Assembly: GCA_018402545.1 (NCBI GenBank)
Contig: JAGYIL010000001.1
Location: 930,001-994,000, forward strand
DNA: 64,000 nt
Reading direction: 5' to 3'
DNA from: Saccharospirillum sp.
GTDB lineage: Bacteria; Pseudomonadota; Gammaproteobacteria; Pseudomonadales; Natronospirillaceae
In this document: positions 1 to 11,093 of the stretch, piece by piece
Layout of the letters: every line of letters starts with the position of its first letter
Numbering within the stretch: the first letter of the stretch is position 1
The notes under the pieces: generated by a model
What the model saw: only the letters and a program-made list of their open reading frames with translations
The model's database searches: none
Told to the model about the DNA's origin: nothing
Position numbers and translations under genes: made by a program

Positions 1-13
1 TTGAGCGTTTCAT
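1..13 (-). CDS. Start of a gene that runs out of the window (5' end only)
   Basis: An ATG on the minus strand at 13-11 is preceded by a strong ribosome binding site (AAGGAG, about 7 bases upstream, near 20-26). Only four codons are visible, reading Met-Lys-Arg-Ser. It lies about 65 bases downstream of the ferric reductase gene and on the same strand, so it could be a further gene of the same iron operon. Nothing about its product can be read from the sequence. Confidence 0.45.
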
Positions 14-77
14 ACTTACTCCTTTTAGAGTGCTTGTGTGATGGAATACGCGGTTGAAAATCAGTCCTTTAAGCTGA

Positions 78-962
78 CTAAGCGTTGTACTGTTGTTCCA
101 GGTAATTGCCCAGGCGTTCGTCACGCTCTTCTTTTGGTAGCAGGACACAGGTTGAACAATAGGTAGCAGCGTCGCTGGTGTAATAACGGCAGCAACCGCC
201 CCGGGCGCGAAAGTGCTGTCTTGCCAGAACGTTTTCCGGCGAGCGTTTGTCTTTTAGGGTGATTTCGAAAAAGCCGGTTTGCCGGTTGAACAGCGGGGAG
301 CCCGGCTGCTTTATCAGTGCCAGGGCTTCTTCCCGGGCGTGTTCCTCCACACCAGACTGCCGACCGATATTCAGAAAAGCGACGGCCAGTGCATCGGCTA
401 CCAGGCGCCATTGTGCCGCCTTGCTCAGGCGGTGGGTTTGATGGAGTCGGTCGATAAGCGGTTGAAAAAGGTGTTCTATTTGCTGGCGCAGCAGACCTCG
501 AAGGTCAGCCTGGCTACTGACCGGGATGGCATGGCTAATTAAGGTACGGGGGGCGTAGGCCCAGCAGTCGGTACCGAGCAACCGGACTTCCAGTGATTTG
601 TAGGTGCCGCTTTCTCCGTTTTCTTCCCAGTGAACCTCGTACTCCATTAATGCCAGATTATCGCTTGCCAGAGAGGGCACACTGCCTTCGCCCAGGTACA
701 GTGCCGCGACGGCCGTCAGTAGGTAGTAAGCGGTGTCGCCAATCAGGAAGGCGACCTGGCCTTTGGCGTCAAGGCCGGGGCATCTTGCGGCTTCATAGCG
801 CATCAGGGCAGTGCGCCATTCACTGGGTTCTGTGGTCAGTTTATCGAACCGGCAGCCATGTTCTGGCAGCGTGCCATAGCTTAACTTAAGGCCCTCGAAG
901 CGGCTGCTGAGCGCATCGATACAGTCTGAGAAGGATGCAGGAGTGACGGTCGTTATGGTCAT
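78..962 (-). CDS. Siderophore ferric iron reductase (FhuF-like, C-terminal 2Fe-2S motif)
   Basis: This 294-residue cytoplasmic protein probably reduces Fe(III)-siderophores to release iron after uptake. The C-terminus carries Cys257-Cys258, Cys269 and Cys272 (CC-x10-C-x2-C), the unusual 2Fe-2S ligand pattern of the FhuF and siderophore-iron-reductase families; the rest of the protein is variable, as is usual there. I chose the ATG at 962. A TTG at 1046 in the same frame would add 28 residues, but it has no ribosome binding site and lies inside a Fur-box-like sequence, so that stretch is better read as leader. A good ribosome binding site is not obvious at 962 either. Another gene start follows on the same strand at position 13. 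Confidence 0.8.
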   Translation of the reverse strand: MTITTVTPASFSDCIDALSSRFEGLKLSYGTLPEHGCRFDKLTTEPSEWRTALMRYEAARCPGLDAKGQVAFLIGDTAYYLLTAVAALYLGEGSVPSLASDNLALMEYEVHWEENGESGTYKSLEVRLLGTDCWAYAPRTLISHAIPVSSQADLRGLLRQQIEHLFQPLIDRLHQTHRLSKAAQWRLVADALAVAFLNIGRQSGVEEHAREEALALIKQPGSPLFNRQTGFFEITLKDKRSPENVLARQHFRARGGCCRYYTSDAATYCSTCVLLPKEERDERLGNYLEQQYNA

Positions 963-1036
963 TGGGGTAACTGACGGTCCAAGAGGGATTCTGCGGCGGC
1001 CAATACAGGCGAACGCTGCTTTACGCAAACAGTAAT

Positions 1037-1055
1037 AAAAATGCAACTCATTATC
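1037..1055 (-). promoter_or_regulatory. Fur box
   Basis: By my count 14 of 19 positions match the classical Fur consensus (GATAATGATAATCATTATC), including an unbroken TCATTATC half. It lies 75-93 bases upstream of the ferric reductase ATG, as expected for iron-responsive repression. Binding by Fur is inferred. Confidence 0.6.
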
Positions 1056-1145
1056 AAGTGAAAAGGAATGACTGGAGGCTTAACGGCTGTTAGACGACGG
1101 AAGTAACTTTGGGAGTAGTTCGGAGGATTGCGACGTCTGCTGTAA

Positions 1146-1187
1146 GCAAGGCTTCCTGCCTTGCGGTGAACGACATTCCCTGTCGTT
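1146..1187. repeat. Two tandem small hairpins with TTCC loops
   Basis: Two perfect 7-bp stems follow each other. The first is GCAAGGC/GCCTTGC with loop TTCCT (1146-1164). The second is AACGACA/TGTCGTT with loop TTCCC (1169-1187). The stems are unrelated but the loops are alike, as in the hairpins inside the larger palindromes elsewhere in the window. They sit between the 5' end of the ferric reductase gene and the 3' end of the qorB-like gene and have no T-tract. Confidence 0.5.
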
Positions 1188-1224
1188 TATAAGTGGCGGC
1201 TAGTAAATGCCACGGCTATCGAGA

Positions 1225-2124
1225 TCAGGACGCTGGTGAGAGAAGCGCCCGGTTCTGGCTTAGCCATTCCTTCAGCGTTTGCGGTTCACCTCCGGTCAAT
1301 TGGCTAAAGTCACTGGTGACTTCCTCTACGCCGCCCTGGCGGGTGTTGGTATCGAAGCTTGCGAACGCTTTGGCCAATACCGGTGGTAAGCCCGCCTGTT
1401 CGAGCCCGGCAATCTTTTGCTCATCGGTGATGGGCACCACCACAACGGAACGTGCGCTAATATCGCTGAGCAGAGTAGCCATTTGCGCGGTGGTGAGGGC
1501 TTCTTTGCCAGTCAGGGTGTAGGTGCGGTTGCTGTAGTCATTTTTCGCCAGCGCTGCGGCGGCTGCTGCGGCCAGATCGGCACGGGCAATGTTTGCGACA
1601 CGACCGTCGCCGGCAGCAGTGAACCACTGGCCCGATTCCAGAATGTGCCCGGTTTCCATCAGCAGGTTTTCGAAGTACCAGGTGTTGCGCAAGATCGTCC
1701 AGCTCATGGAGCTCGCTGCAATAAAGTGTTCAGTTTTCAGGTGGTCTCCGGCAAAGGTAATGGCCGACCCTTCGGGCTTGGGCATGGAGGTGTACAGTAT
1801 ATGCCGCACCCCGGCCTGTTCTGCAGCGCTGACGGCCAGCTTGTGCTGAGCCAGGCGTTTGCCTGCTTCCGCCAGTTCGTCGGTGCTGATCAGCAGCAGG
1901 CGATTCACCCCTTCGAAGGCCGAGCTCAGTGTTGCCGGGTCGTCGAAATCTGCCTGGCGTACCTGAATACCCTGATCGGCCAGTTCTTTCAGGGATTCCG
2001 GGCGCCGGGTTAGCGCGATAATCTGGTCGGCTGGTACGCCCTGCTCGGTCAGTAAGGCACTAATGACCAGTCGGCCCAGTTGGCCCGATGCGCCAGTGAC
2101 GGCAATGGGGTAAGTGTCTGTCAT
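1225..2124 (-). CDS. NAD(P)H-binding quinone oxidoreductase, QorB/NmrA-like
   Basis: This 299-residue soluble atypical short-chain dehydrogenase is close in layout to QorB (YtfG), which reduces quinones with NADPH. The N-terminal Rossmann motif is T-G-A-S-G-Q-L-G with glycines at 11, 14 and 17, followed by L-T-R-R-P after strand 2, which suits an NADP phosphate. There is no Tyr-x3-Lys catalytic pair, as is usual in the NmrA/QorB group. I start at ATG 2124 because GAGGG lies about 8 bases upstream; an ATG at 2139 has no such site. The gene is divergent from an HxlR regulator with shared inverted repeats between them, so redox- or electrophile-responsive control is likely by inference. Confidence 0.8.
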   Translation of the reverse strand: MTDTYPIAVTGASGQLGRLVISALLTEQGVPADQIIALTRRPESLKELADQGIQVRQADFDDPATLSSAFEGVNRLLLISTDELAEAGKRLAQHKLAVSAAEQAGVRHILYTSMPKPEGSAITFAGDHLKTEHFIAASSMSWTILRNTWYFENLLMETGHILESGQWFTAAGDGRVANIARADLAAAAAAALAKNDYSNRTYTLTGKEALTTAQMATLLSDISARSVVVVPITDEQKIAGLEQAGLPPVLAKAFASFDTNTRQGGVEEVTSDFSQLTGGEPQTLKEWLSQNRALLSPAS

Positions 2125-2154
2125 AGAAAAAGCCCTCATGTTAAGCCAATTAAA

Positions 2155-2248
2155 GGTTACGTTTACCTAGTAGGTTACTTTATGATACTTCCTTTCCCGG
2201 GCCGCGGAAGCAGGGTTCTGAAGGTCACCTGGTTACTGCCAGGTAACC
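2155..2248. promoter_or_regulatory. Candidate HxlR operator: GGTTAC repeats and palindrome
   Basis: The palindrome GGTTAC-N6-GTAACC lies at 2231-2248. Two more GGTTAC copies lie at 2155-2160 and 2173-2178, exactly 18 bases apart. All are in the intergenic region between the qorB-like gene and the HxlR gene, so one regulator could control both promoters. The function is inferred from symmetry and position. Confidence 0.5.
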
Positions 2249-2299
2249 CAATGGCAAGCCGTGGGATGCCAATGAACTGAATAACGGTGGAATGACTGA

Positions 2300-2686
2300 A
2301 TGGGCAAACGCAAACTGGAACACGAACCCCTGAACCGAAACTGCCCGATCCGGGATGTGCTGGACCGGCTGGGTGATCGCTGGACGGTGTTGATCCTGAT
2401 GACACTGGGCGACCAGACGCTGCGGTTCAGCGAGTTGCGCCGGCAAATTGTGGACATTTCACCGCGTATGCTGGCACAGACGTTACGTCAGTTGGAACAG
2501 GACGGGTTGGTCGATCGTGAGGTATTCCCCACCGTTCCCCCCAAGGTGGAGTACTGCATGACGGCCCTTGGCCAGTCTTTTTATGACCACCTGCAACCCA
2601 TGGTGCAATGGGCCGATAAACACCATGACGAGGTGCGCCAGGCACGTGACCGTTTTGTCGCTCAGGAACGCTACCAGGCGCTGTAG
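2300..2686 (+). CDS. HxlR-family transcriptional regulator
   Basis: This 128-residue winged-helix regulator has the typical HxlR start: a Cys15-Pro-Ile pair followed by the D-R-W-T helix and the L-R-F-S-E-L-R recognition region. In relatives such as YodB, HypR and QorR, this N-terminal cysteine senses quinones, diamide or other thiol oxidants; that role here is inferred from family knowledge. The gene is divergent from the QorB-like reductase, the usual genomic partner of QorR-type regulators. The ATG at 2300 has a GGTGG-type site upstream. The C-terminus, about residues 90-128, is a charged dimerisation helix. Confidence 0.88.
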   Translation: MGKRKLEHEPLNRNCPIRDVLDRLGDRWTVLILMTLGDQTLRFSELRRQIVDISPRMLAQTLRQLEQDGLVDREVFPTVPPKVEYCMTALGQSFYDHLQPMVQWADKHHDEVRQARDRFVAQERYQAL

Positions 2687-2697
2687 CTTCCCGGTGC

Positions 2698-2946
2698 TTA
2701 AGCCGGGTGTTTCTCCAGGTAAGTCATCAGCTGAGCCAGGCTTTGCAAGCGGGCGAAATCCGTCTCGGGGATATTAACACCCAGTCGCTTGTGAATGGCC
2801 GAAGCAAGATTAAACGAATCCATGGAGTCCAGGTCGTAGTCATCTCGCAAGCTGGCTTCTTCGGTTATTTCATCGGCAGACAAGTCTGGTGCGACGCGGG
2901 TGATTTCTTCGATCAGGGCGGTTCTCAGTTCATCACGGTTCATCAT
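2698..2946 (-). CDS. Acyl carrier protein
   Basis: This 82-residue acidic protein has the D-S-M phosphopantetheine site at Ser41 inside Y-D-L-D-S-M-D-S, and the four-helix ACP pattern. It is the last gene of the ligase-E1-E2 operon. Its ATG codons (2946 and 2943) overlap the TGA of the E2 gene, so translation is coupled. It lacks the hallmarks of the housekeeping fatty-acid AcpP and is probably a dedicated carrier. A phosphopantetheinylated carrier beside a lipoyl E2 suggests that the acyl product may be passed to an ACP thiol rather than only to CoA; that is inference. Confidence 0.85.
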   Translation of the reverse strand: MMNRDELRTALIEEITRVAPDLSADEITEEASLRDDYDLDSMDSFNLASAIHKRLGVNIPETDFARLQSLAQLMTYLEKHPA

Positions 2947-4214
2947 GATTCAGATTCCTGGTGGGCAGGTTGGTTAAGCTGTTCGGGGTCTTGCAGGGTC
3001 TGGTTGATTCGGTCGAGGAACAATCCGCCACGATGGCCATCACTAACCCGATGATCGGCCGCCAGTGTCGCTTGCATCACCGGGCGGGCCGCTAGCGCAT
3101 CGCCGATGGCCCAGGGGCGTGAACTGACCTTGCCAAACCCCAGAATAGCGACCTGCGGCGGGTAGATAACGCCATAGACAGAGTCGACACCCCGCTCGCC
3201 CAACGCGGTAATGGTGATGGTGCCCCGGGTCATTTCCGAACTGCGCAACCCGCCCTGGCGAGCACGCCGGGTCAGGTCCTGCAGGTTTGTCATCAGCTGT
3301 GCCAGGTCCAGCTTGTCGGCATCCATCAGTGCCGGTGTGATCAGTCCGGCACTGCGCAAATTGATTGCGATACCGAGATTGACTGAAGGGCTGGGCTGGT
3401 AAGTTCCCTCCTGAAAATAACCATTCATTTCCGGAAAATCGCGCAGGACCTTGGCGACGGCTTTGAAAATCAATGCGGACATCAGCAGACGCTTCTCAGG
3501 TGGCTGGTCGGCGTTATAAGCCTCAAGCCAGTGAGTCGCGGTCAGCATGTCCACAGCCGTGGCCAGGTAGTAGTGAGGTATTTCCCGTTTCGAGCGTGCC
3601 ATTGCTGCTGCGATGGCTTTGCGCATTTCAGCTGGGTTAAACCCAGCGTGAGATTTTTTTCCTTTTGGTTCTGCTGCGGCTGGTGCTTGCGGTGCTGCGG
3701 ACGTGAGATCACCGGCCAGAATGGCTCCCTGCGGTCCACTGCCTGTTACGTCTGCCAGCGACTGGCCGGTCCGGGCAGCGCGCTGACGAGCCAGTGGGCT
3801 GGCTTTCAGTCGTTCCGGTGGTGTTGTCGGCGTCTGGCTGATTCGATCATTCTTTTCCGTTCTGGCCGACACCTCCAGCGCAGGCCTGGCACTCGGTTCG
3901 GGCTGCCAGTCAGCTTCAACGGAGGCGTTTGGTGCAGCTTCCGGTTCGGCGGGTGTATGGCTGGCTGGCGTCACGCTGGCTTGGGTGGCTAAACGTGCGA
4001 TGGGGCTACCAACCGGTACCGTGGTGTCCACCGGTACATAAAGTTCTTCCACAACGCCTTCTTCAAATACCTCCACTTCAATGGCACCCTTGGCGGTTTC
4101 CACCACGGCAATAACGTCACCCCGGTGAACCGCGTCACCGGCTTTCACCTGCCATTCCACCAGCACGGCCTCGTCCATATCCGCCCCGAGCGAGGGCATC
4201 AGGAAGTCACTCAT
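2943..4214 (-). CDS. 2-oxoacid dehydrogenase E2 (dihydrolipoyl acyltransferase)
   Basis: This 423-residue E2 has one N-terminal lipoyl domain (1-77) with lipoyl-Lys42 in E-T-A-K-G. A Pro/Ala-rich linker follows, then a peripheral-subunit-binding domain (about 136-170) and the acyltransferase domain, which carries the catalytic H388-R-V-S-D392-G motif. It moves acyl groups from E1 to CoA (or another acceptor) in the cytoplasm. The ATG at 4214 overlaps the E1 stop by 8 bases. The frame stays open upstream of it, but that stretch lies inside the E1 gene and carries no lipoyl-domain signature. No E3 gene is in the operon, so lipoamide dehydrogenase must come from elsewhere. The exact 2-oxoacid (pyruvate, acetoin-type or branched-chain) cannot be fixed from sequence alone. 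Confidence 0.9.
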   Translation of the reverse strand: MSDFLMPSLGADMDEAVLVEWQVKAGDAVHRGDVIAVVETAKGAIEVEVFEEGVVEELYVPVDTTVPVGSPIARLATQASVTPASHTPAEPEAAPNASVEADWQPEPSARPALEVSARTEKNDRISQTPTTPPERLKASPLARQRAARTGQSLADVTGSGPQGAILAGDLTSAAPQAPAAAEPKGKKSHAGFNPAEMRKAIAAAMARSKREIPHYYLATAVDMLTATHWLEAYNADQPPEKRLLMSALIFKAVAKVLRDFPEMNGYFQEGTYQPSPSVNLGIAINLRSAGLITPALMDADKLDLAQLMTNLQDLTRRARQGGLRSSEMTRGTITITALGERGVDSVYGVIYPPQVAILGFGKVSSRPWAIGDALAARPVMQATLAADHRVSDGHRGGLFLDRINQTLQDPEQLNQPAHQESES

Positions 4215-6242
4215 GGCCGCCTCGCAGCGTTGCTTTGGCGGCTTGTACGATAGCGTCGACCTGGGGGAGGGCCGCCACTTCCAGGTGAGCAGCGTAGGGA
4301 ATCGGAACCTCCTCGCTGGCGACTCGCCCGACTGGCGCATCCAGCTCCCAGAACGCCTTATCCATGAGTGCAGCACTGACCTCTGCGGCCATGCCGCCGG
4401 TTTTCCAGGCTTCCTCGATGACCACGGCACGGTGCGTTCGAGACAGCGATTCGACCAGGGTAGCGGTATCCAGAGGTCGCAATACCCGCAGATCAATCAC
4501 TTCGGCATCGATGCCTTCCTGGCTCAGTGCGTCAGCGGCCGCCAGCGTTTTGTTCAGGCAACCGCCGTAGGTGATCAGGCTAATGTCCTTGCCAGGTCGG
4601 CGTATGGCAGCCTGGTCGATGTTGACGCCCTCCGGGCAGGGGGTCAGTGTGCCCTTGTCGTTATAGTGAGCGGCATGTTCGAAAATCAGCACCGGGTTGG
4701 GATCCTGCAGTGCCGTCCAGAGCATGTAGCGAGCGTCTTCCAGTGTGGCGGGCGTGAGTACCCGCAAACCCGGTACGTGAGCGTACCAGTGCTCCAGGCT
4801 GTGTGAATGCTGGGCGGCCAATTGACGGCCCGCTCCGGTCGCCATTCGAATCACCAGCGGAACGTTGAACTGACCACCGGACATATGCAGCAGGGCGGCC
4901 GCCGTATTCACAATCTGATCCATGGCAAGCAGGCTGAAATTGACCGTCATGATCTCAACGATAGGGTGCATGCCACCGAGTGCCGCCCCGACGCCAGCGC
5001 CGGTAAACCCATTTTCAGACAACGGCGTATCGCGTACCCGCTGTTCTCCAAATTCAGCCAGCAGGTCATGGCTGACCGCGTAGCACCCGCCATAGTGGCC
5101 CACGTCTTCACCCATCAGAAAGGTGCGGTCGTTGTGTTGCAGCGCTTCCTGCAGGCCCAGGTGACAGGCTTCGCGATAGGTGGTTTCCAGGGGCTCGCGG
5201 TTGGCATTGGGTGGCGGGGTTAACGGATCGTTCACGGGCAGGGAAACGTGCTGTTTCAAGGTGGCAACGGATTCCCAGGGTGAAGACTCGGCAAAGCTAA
5301 CGGCCGCCTCAATCTCTTCGGCGACGGCCTCTTCCATGCGTTGCAGGTCGTCCGGGTGCAGCAGCTGGTTGTTGTCCATCCAGCGGGTCAGCAATACGAT
5401 CGGGCCCTTGTCTTTCCAGGTCTCAACTTCGGCCTTGTCGCGATACAGCTGGGGGTCGAACATGGAGTGAGCGCGAAAGCGATAGGTGTGGCATTCCAGA
5501 AAGTAGGGTCCGGCTCCCTGGCGAATGGTTTCAACGGCACGCCGGGAGGCGGCTTCAACGTCGACCACATTCATGCCATCGACGCGTTCAGCTTTTATCT
5601 GATAAGCCTCGGCTTTGACATACACATCCAGTTGCGACTGGGACAGGGCCAGCGCCGTACCCATGGCATAGTTGTTGTTTTCACACACGAACAGGACAGG
5701 CAATTGCCACAAGGCAGCCAGGTTAAGGCTTTCGTGAAAAGCGCCTTCAGCCGCAGCCCCTTCACCAAAAAAACAAACGGTTACCCGGTTGCGCCCTGCC
5801 ATTTTATCGGCCAGCGCCAGGCCGACCGCCAGTGGCAAACCGCCACCGACGATGGCGTTACCGCCAAAGAAGCGTTGCTGCGCATCAAACAGATGCATGG
5901 ACCCGCCTCGGCCTCTGCTGCAACCGGTTTCCTTGCCGTACATTTCCGCCATCACCTTGTCCATCGGCACGCCCCGCAGCAGGGCATGGCCGTGTTCGCG
6001 ATACGTCGCTACAACGGCATCCTCATCGTTCAGGGCACGGGCGACACCAACGGCCACGGCTTCTTCGCCGATGTAGAGATGCAGGAAGCCGCGAATTTTC
6101 TCCCGTGTATAGAGTTCGGCACACTTTTCCTCGAACCGGCGTACGCGAATCATCTGAAACAACAGGTCAAGCAGATGATCGCGCGACAACCTCAGTTTAC
6201 GACCAGGATCCAGCTGGCCTGGCAATGGTTTTACAGAACTCA

Positions 6243-6243
<1 letters not shown>
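4207..6243 (-). CDS. 2-oxoacid dehydrogenase E1, fused alpha-beta subunits
   Basis: This 678-residue thiamine-diphosphate enzyme joins the E1 alpha and beta chains, which are usually separate. The alpha half (about 1-330) has the TPP signature G-E-G-A-A-A-E-G followed about 25 residues later by N-N-Y-A (roughly 155-195), and the phosphorylation-loop region H-T-Y-R-F-R-A-H-S. The beta half (about 345-678) has M-G-E-D-V-G and S-E-N-G-F-T-G. The presumed decarboxylation product goes to the E2 encoded downstream. The ATG at 6243 overlaps the ligase stop (ATGA), and its own stop overlaps the E2 start. The closest general resemblance is to pyruvate/acetoin dehydrogenase E1 proteins. The fusion is continuous, with no frameshift or stop at the junction. 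Confidence 0.9.
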
Positions 6244-8027
<1,784 letters not shown>

Positions 8028-8365
8028 GGTTGACGCTCCGTAGGGTCCTGTCTACAACCTGATGGCAGGAAGGCGAATGGAAAGAGCCTATCCAGTCTAG
8101 TCTTAACACAGTGCCAGGCGATGATCTGTGTCAATTTTATGGGTGAGGTTTACCCTGAAAAAAGCTATTCGAATCCCGACGTAACGTTGAACAATGTTTT
8201 AGTTACGTAACCAATTTAAAGCTTGATAAGTATCAATAAGAGGTTCATTAAAGCCGCTATATTTAACGACTGAACATTGCCTGGGTCTGGTAGGTAACTG
8301 CTTCATCTGTGACCGGTGGTAGGCGCTTACGCACTTTATCAACAACGAGTTGGGGGCAGTGTGGT
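8028..8365. other. Divergent promoter region between the ligase operon and glgC
   Basis: These 338 bases separate the divergent ligase-E1-E2-ACP operon and glgC and must hold both promoters. I see no clear sigma-70 pair, riboswitch or strong inverted repeat, and no convincing small open reading frame. The region is AT-rich around 8140-8260. Confidence 0.4.
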
Positions 8366-9655
8366 ATGCAGGCAAGACGATCGAACCAGCAGGGAAGAGC
8401 CTTGGCAGAGGAAAGCCTGGCACTGATTCTGGCCGGAGGGCACGGCACCCGGCTAAAGAATCTGACGCGCTGGCATGCCAAACCGGCGGTTCCCTTTGGG
8501 GGTCAGTTCCGGACCATTGATTTTCCACTGTCCAACTGTTTGCATTCAGGACTGAAGCGCATTGGCATTCTCACCCAGTACAAGTCTTACTCGCTCAATT
8601 GTCATATCCAGCGTGGCTGGAACTTTCTTAACAACGGTATGGGCGATTTCGTCGATTTGCTGCCAGCCCAGCAACGGATGGGGGATGGCTGGTATCTTGG
8701 CACGGCGGATGCGGTTTATCAGAACCTGGATATTATTGAACAATACGCGCCCACCTATGTGGTTATACTCGCCGGTGACCACGTTTATAAAATGGATTAT
8801 GGTGACCTCCTGTTGCATCACCAGGCATCAGCGGCTCCGATGACGGTGGCCTGCATTGAAGTAGACGTGCAGGCAGCTCAGGGGTTTGGGGTGATGGCGA
8901 TCGATTGGAACAACCGGGTGTTTGCATTCGATGAAAAACCCCGTGATCCCAGAACCTTGCCTGGCAAACCTGAACGTGCGCTGGCGTCTATGGGAATCTA
9001 TGTGTTCAATACAGGCTTCCTGATCGAACAGCTCCGCCAGGATGCCAGTGACCCAGAGTCGAGCCATGACTTCGGCAAAGACATTATTCCCAGTCTCATC
9101 GAGCAGTGGCCAGTCAACGCTTACCCCTTTGTGAGTAAAAATGGCGAGCCCGCTTATTGGCGGGATGTCGGCACCCTGGATCAGTTCTGGCAAGCTAATA
9201 TGGAGTTGCTCGGTGATTGTCCGGCCATGGATTTATTTGACCGACACTGGCCTATCTGGACTGCGCAGGAGCAGTTACCACCCTCCCGTTTTGTGTTCAA
9301 CTCTGAACGGGGCTCGCACGGCCAAGCCATCAACTCCGTGGTTGGTAACGGGTGCCTGATAGACGGCGCCAGGGTCGAAAACAGTATCATTTTCAATGAT
9401 GTAGCGATAAATGCCGGAGCCCGCGTCACTGATTCGCTGATATTGCCAGGGGCTTATATAGGCAGCGACTGTCATTTGAGCAGAGTCATTGTTGATCAGC
9501 GCTGCGTTATTCCCAGAAGCACCGTCATCGGGGAAGATGCCGTGAAGGACGCTCTGCAGTACACCTTGTCGCCCGGCGGAATTGTGCTGGTATCCTCTTC
9601 CGATTGTGGCCTGCCGGTGGTTGAAAATCGATACCGGGTGCCAGCGGTCGTTTGA
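8366..9655 (+). CDS. glgC: Glucose-1-phosphate adenylyltransferase (ADP-glucose pyrophosphorylase)
   Basis: GlgC makes ADP-glucose from glucose-1-phosphate and ATP, the committed step of glycogen synthesis. The 429-residue length matches E. coli GlgC (431). Visible are the nucleotide motif L-A-G-G-H-G-T-R-L, the allosteric/substrate segment A-K-P-A-V-P-F-G-G, G-T-A-D-A-V near residue 115, and a C-terminal left-handed beta-helix with hexapeptide-like repeats (about 295-420). I start at ATG 8366, which gives the family length and has a purine-rich GGGGG upstream; a GTG at 8309 would add 19 non-conserved residues. No glgA, glgB or glgP is adjacent. The gene is divergent from an acetate-activating operon, hinting at shared carbon-storage control (inference). 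Confidence 0.93.
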   Translation: MQARRSNQQGRALAEESLALILAGGHGTRLKNLTRWHAKPAVPFGGQFRTIDFPLSNCLHSGLKRIGILTQYKSYSLNCHIQRGWNFLNNGMGDFVDLLPAQQRMGDGWYLGTADAVYQNLDIIEQYAPTYVVILAGDHVYKMDYGDLLLHHQASAAPMTVACIEVDVQAAQGFGVMAIDWNNRVFAFDEKPRDPRTLPGKPERALASMGIYVFNTGFLIEQLRQDASDPESSHDFGKDIIPSLIEQWPVNAYPFVSKNGEPAYWRDVGTLDQFWQANMELLGDCPAMDLFDRHWPIWTAQEQLPPSRFVFNSERGSHGQAINSVVGNGCLIDGARVENSIIFNDVAINAGARVTDSLILPGAYIGSDCHLSRVIVDQRCVIPRSTVIGEDAVKDALQYTLSPGGIVLVSSSDCGLPVVENRYRVPAVV

Positions 9656-9908
9656 CGCGAAGCCTCCCCTCTGCCCGAACAGCGGGCTTTATAGTGCCCT
9701 GCCGGGCAACTCAGCCCTGATCTCCCCTGAATGTGAACATTAATCGTTGATGATGTTACTGGCGTTTGGCAGGCATTGACTGGCACAATCCAGAAGACCC
9801 TGTTCCGCGCTTGCTAAAGGCTGGCAACTGCTTGCAAGGGGTACACAAGTGGATGGTGTTGACAACGAGGTGTGCATAGCACAGATGGCTTGAATCGGAG
9901 GTGGCTGA

Positions 9909-11087
9909 GTGAAGCTGGCATTTACGAAAAAGGAATACCTGCAGCGTGTTAAGAAAGTGCGGCGGGAGATGCGAACACGTAAGGTCGATATTCTGATTGC
10001 GACTGATCCCGGCAACATGAATTGGCTGACCGGGTATGACGGCTGGTCGTTCTACGTGCACCAGGGCGTGGTGATTCACGTCGACCAGGAAGAACCCATC
10101 TGGTTCGGACGGCGCATGGATGAGAGTGCAGCCTTGTTGCGCTGCTTCATGAAAAAAGAAAACCTGACCAGCTACCCGGAAGAGTACGTTCAGAACCTCG
10201 AGAAACACCCTATGACCTGGCTGGCCGAGCATCTGTTTATTGAAAACGGCTGGAGCGGTGCCACCATCGCCACTGAGATGGATAATTACTACTACACCGC
10301 CGATGCTCATCGCTCTCTGCGTTTGGCGTTGCCGGAAGCCCGCTTTGTCGACAGCCATAATCTGGTGAACTGGTGCCGGGCCATCAAGTCGGCCAAAGAA
10401 ATCGAGTTCATGAAGATCGCCGGCAAGATCACCTCGAAAATTCACCAGCGCATTCTGGATGTGGCGCGGGTGGGGGTACCGAAGAGTCACGTTGTTTCGC
10501 AAATTTATGAGACGGCGATTGCCGGTGTCGACGGTTACAGCGGCGATTACCCCTCTATTGTGCCGTTGCTGCCCTCTGGCAAAGAGGCTTCGGCGTCTCA
10601 CATCACCTGGGATGAGCGGCCGTTTCGGGCCAATGAAGGAACCTTCTTCGAAATCTCCGGCTGCTACAAACGCTACCATGCGCCCATGTCGCGCACGCTC
10701 TATATGGGCAAGCCCAGCGCCCGTTTTCTAAACGCCGAAAAAGCCCTGTTGGAGGCCATAGATGCAGGGCTTGAGCAGGCCAAACCCGGTAACCGGACGT
10801 GCGACATCGCCAATGCGGTGAATGCCACCATGATGAAGTACGGGATTGATCGTCAGGGGTCACGCTGTGGCTACCCCATCGGCGTCAGCTACCCACCGGA
10901 CTGGGGTGAGCGCACCTCCAGCTTGCGCGCCTCGGATGAGACCGTATTGCAGCCCGGCATGACCTTTCACTTCATGCCCGGTATCTGGCAGGACGACTGG
11001 GGCATCGAGATCACCGAAAGCATTCTGATCACCGAAACCGGTGTGGAGATGCTGTGCGATTTCCCGCGTAAGCTGTTTGTGAAATAA
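9909..11087 (+). CDS. doeA: Ectoine hydrolase (M24 peptidase fold)
   Basis: DoeA opens the ectoine ring to N-acetyl-diaminobutyrate isomers, the first step of using this compatible solute as carbon and nitrogen source. The 392-residue protein has a creatinase-like N-terminal domain (about 1-160) and a pita-bread M24 domain. Signature stretches are G-Y-P-I-G-V-S-Y-P-P-D-W-G-E-R and P-G-M-T-F-H-F-M-P-G, which I recognise from DoeA/EutD. The GTG at 9909 has a good GGAGG site 8 bases upstream. The usual partner doeB (deacetylase) is not next to it and must lie elsewhere if the pathway is complete. A terminator hairpin follows the stop. Confidence 0.88.
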   Translation: MKLAFTKKEYLQRVKKVRREMRTRKVDILIATDPGNMNWLTGYDGWSFYVHQGVVIHVDQEEPIWFGRRMDESAALLRCFMKKENLTSYPEEYVQNLEKHPMTWLAEHLFIENGWSGATIATEMDNYYYTADAHRSLRLALPEARFVDSHNLVNWCRAIKSAKEIEFMKIAGKITSKIHQRILDVARVGVPKSHVVSQIYETAIAGVDGYSGDYPSIVPLLPSGKEASASHITWDERPFRANEGTFFEISGCYKRYHAPMSRTLYMGKPSARFLNAEKALLEAIDAGLEQAKPGNRTCDIANAVNATMMKYGIDRQGSRCGYPIGVSYPPDWGERTSSLRASDETVLQPGMTFHFMPGIWQDDWGIEITESILITETGVEMLCDFPRKLFVK

Positions 11088-11093
11088 AACGGA

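Noticed and set aside
1417-2013. Open frame of about 200 codons opposite the qorB-like gene
   Set aside because: The minus-strand gene has a clear Rossmann motif, good start and divergent regulator; this is an antisense shadow.
8028-8365. Riboswitch upstream of glgC
   Set aside because: No conserved riboswitch core could be recognised by eye.
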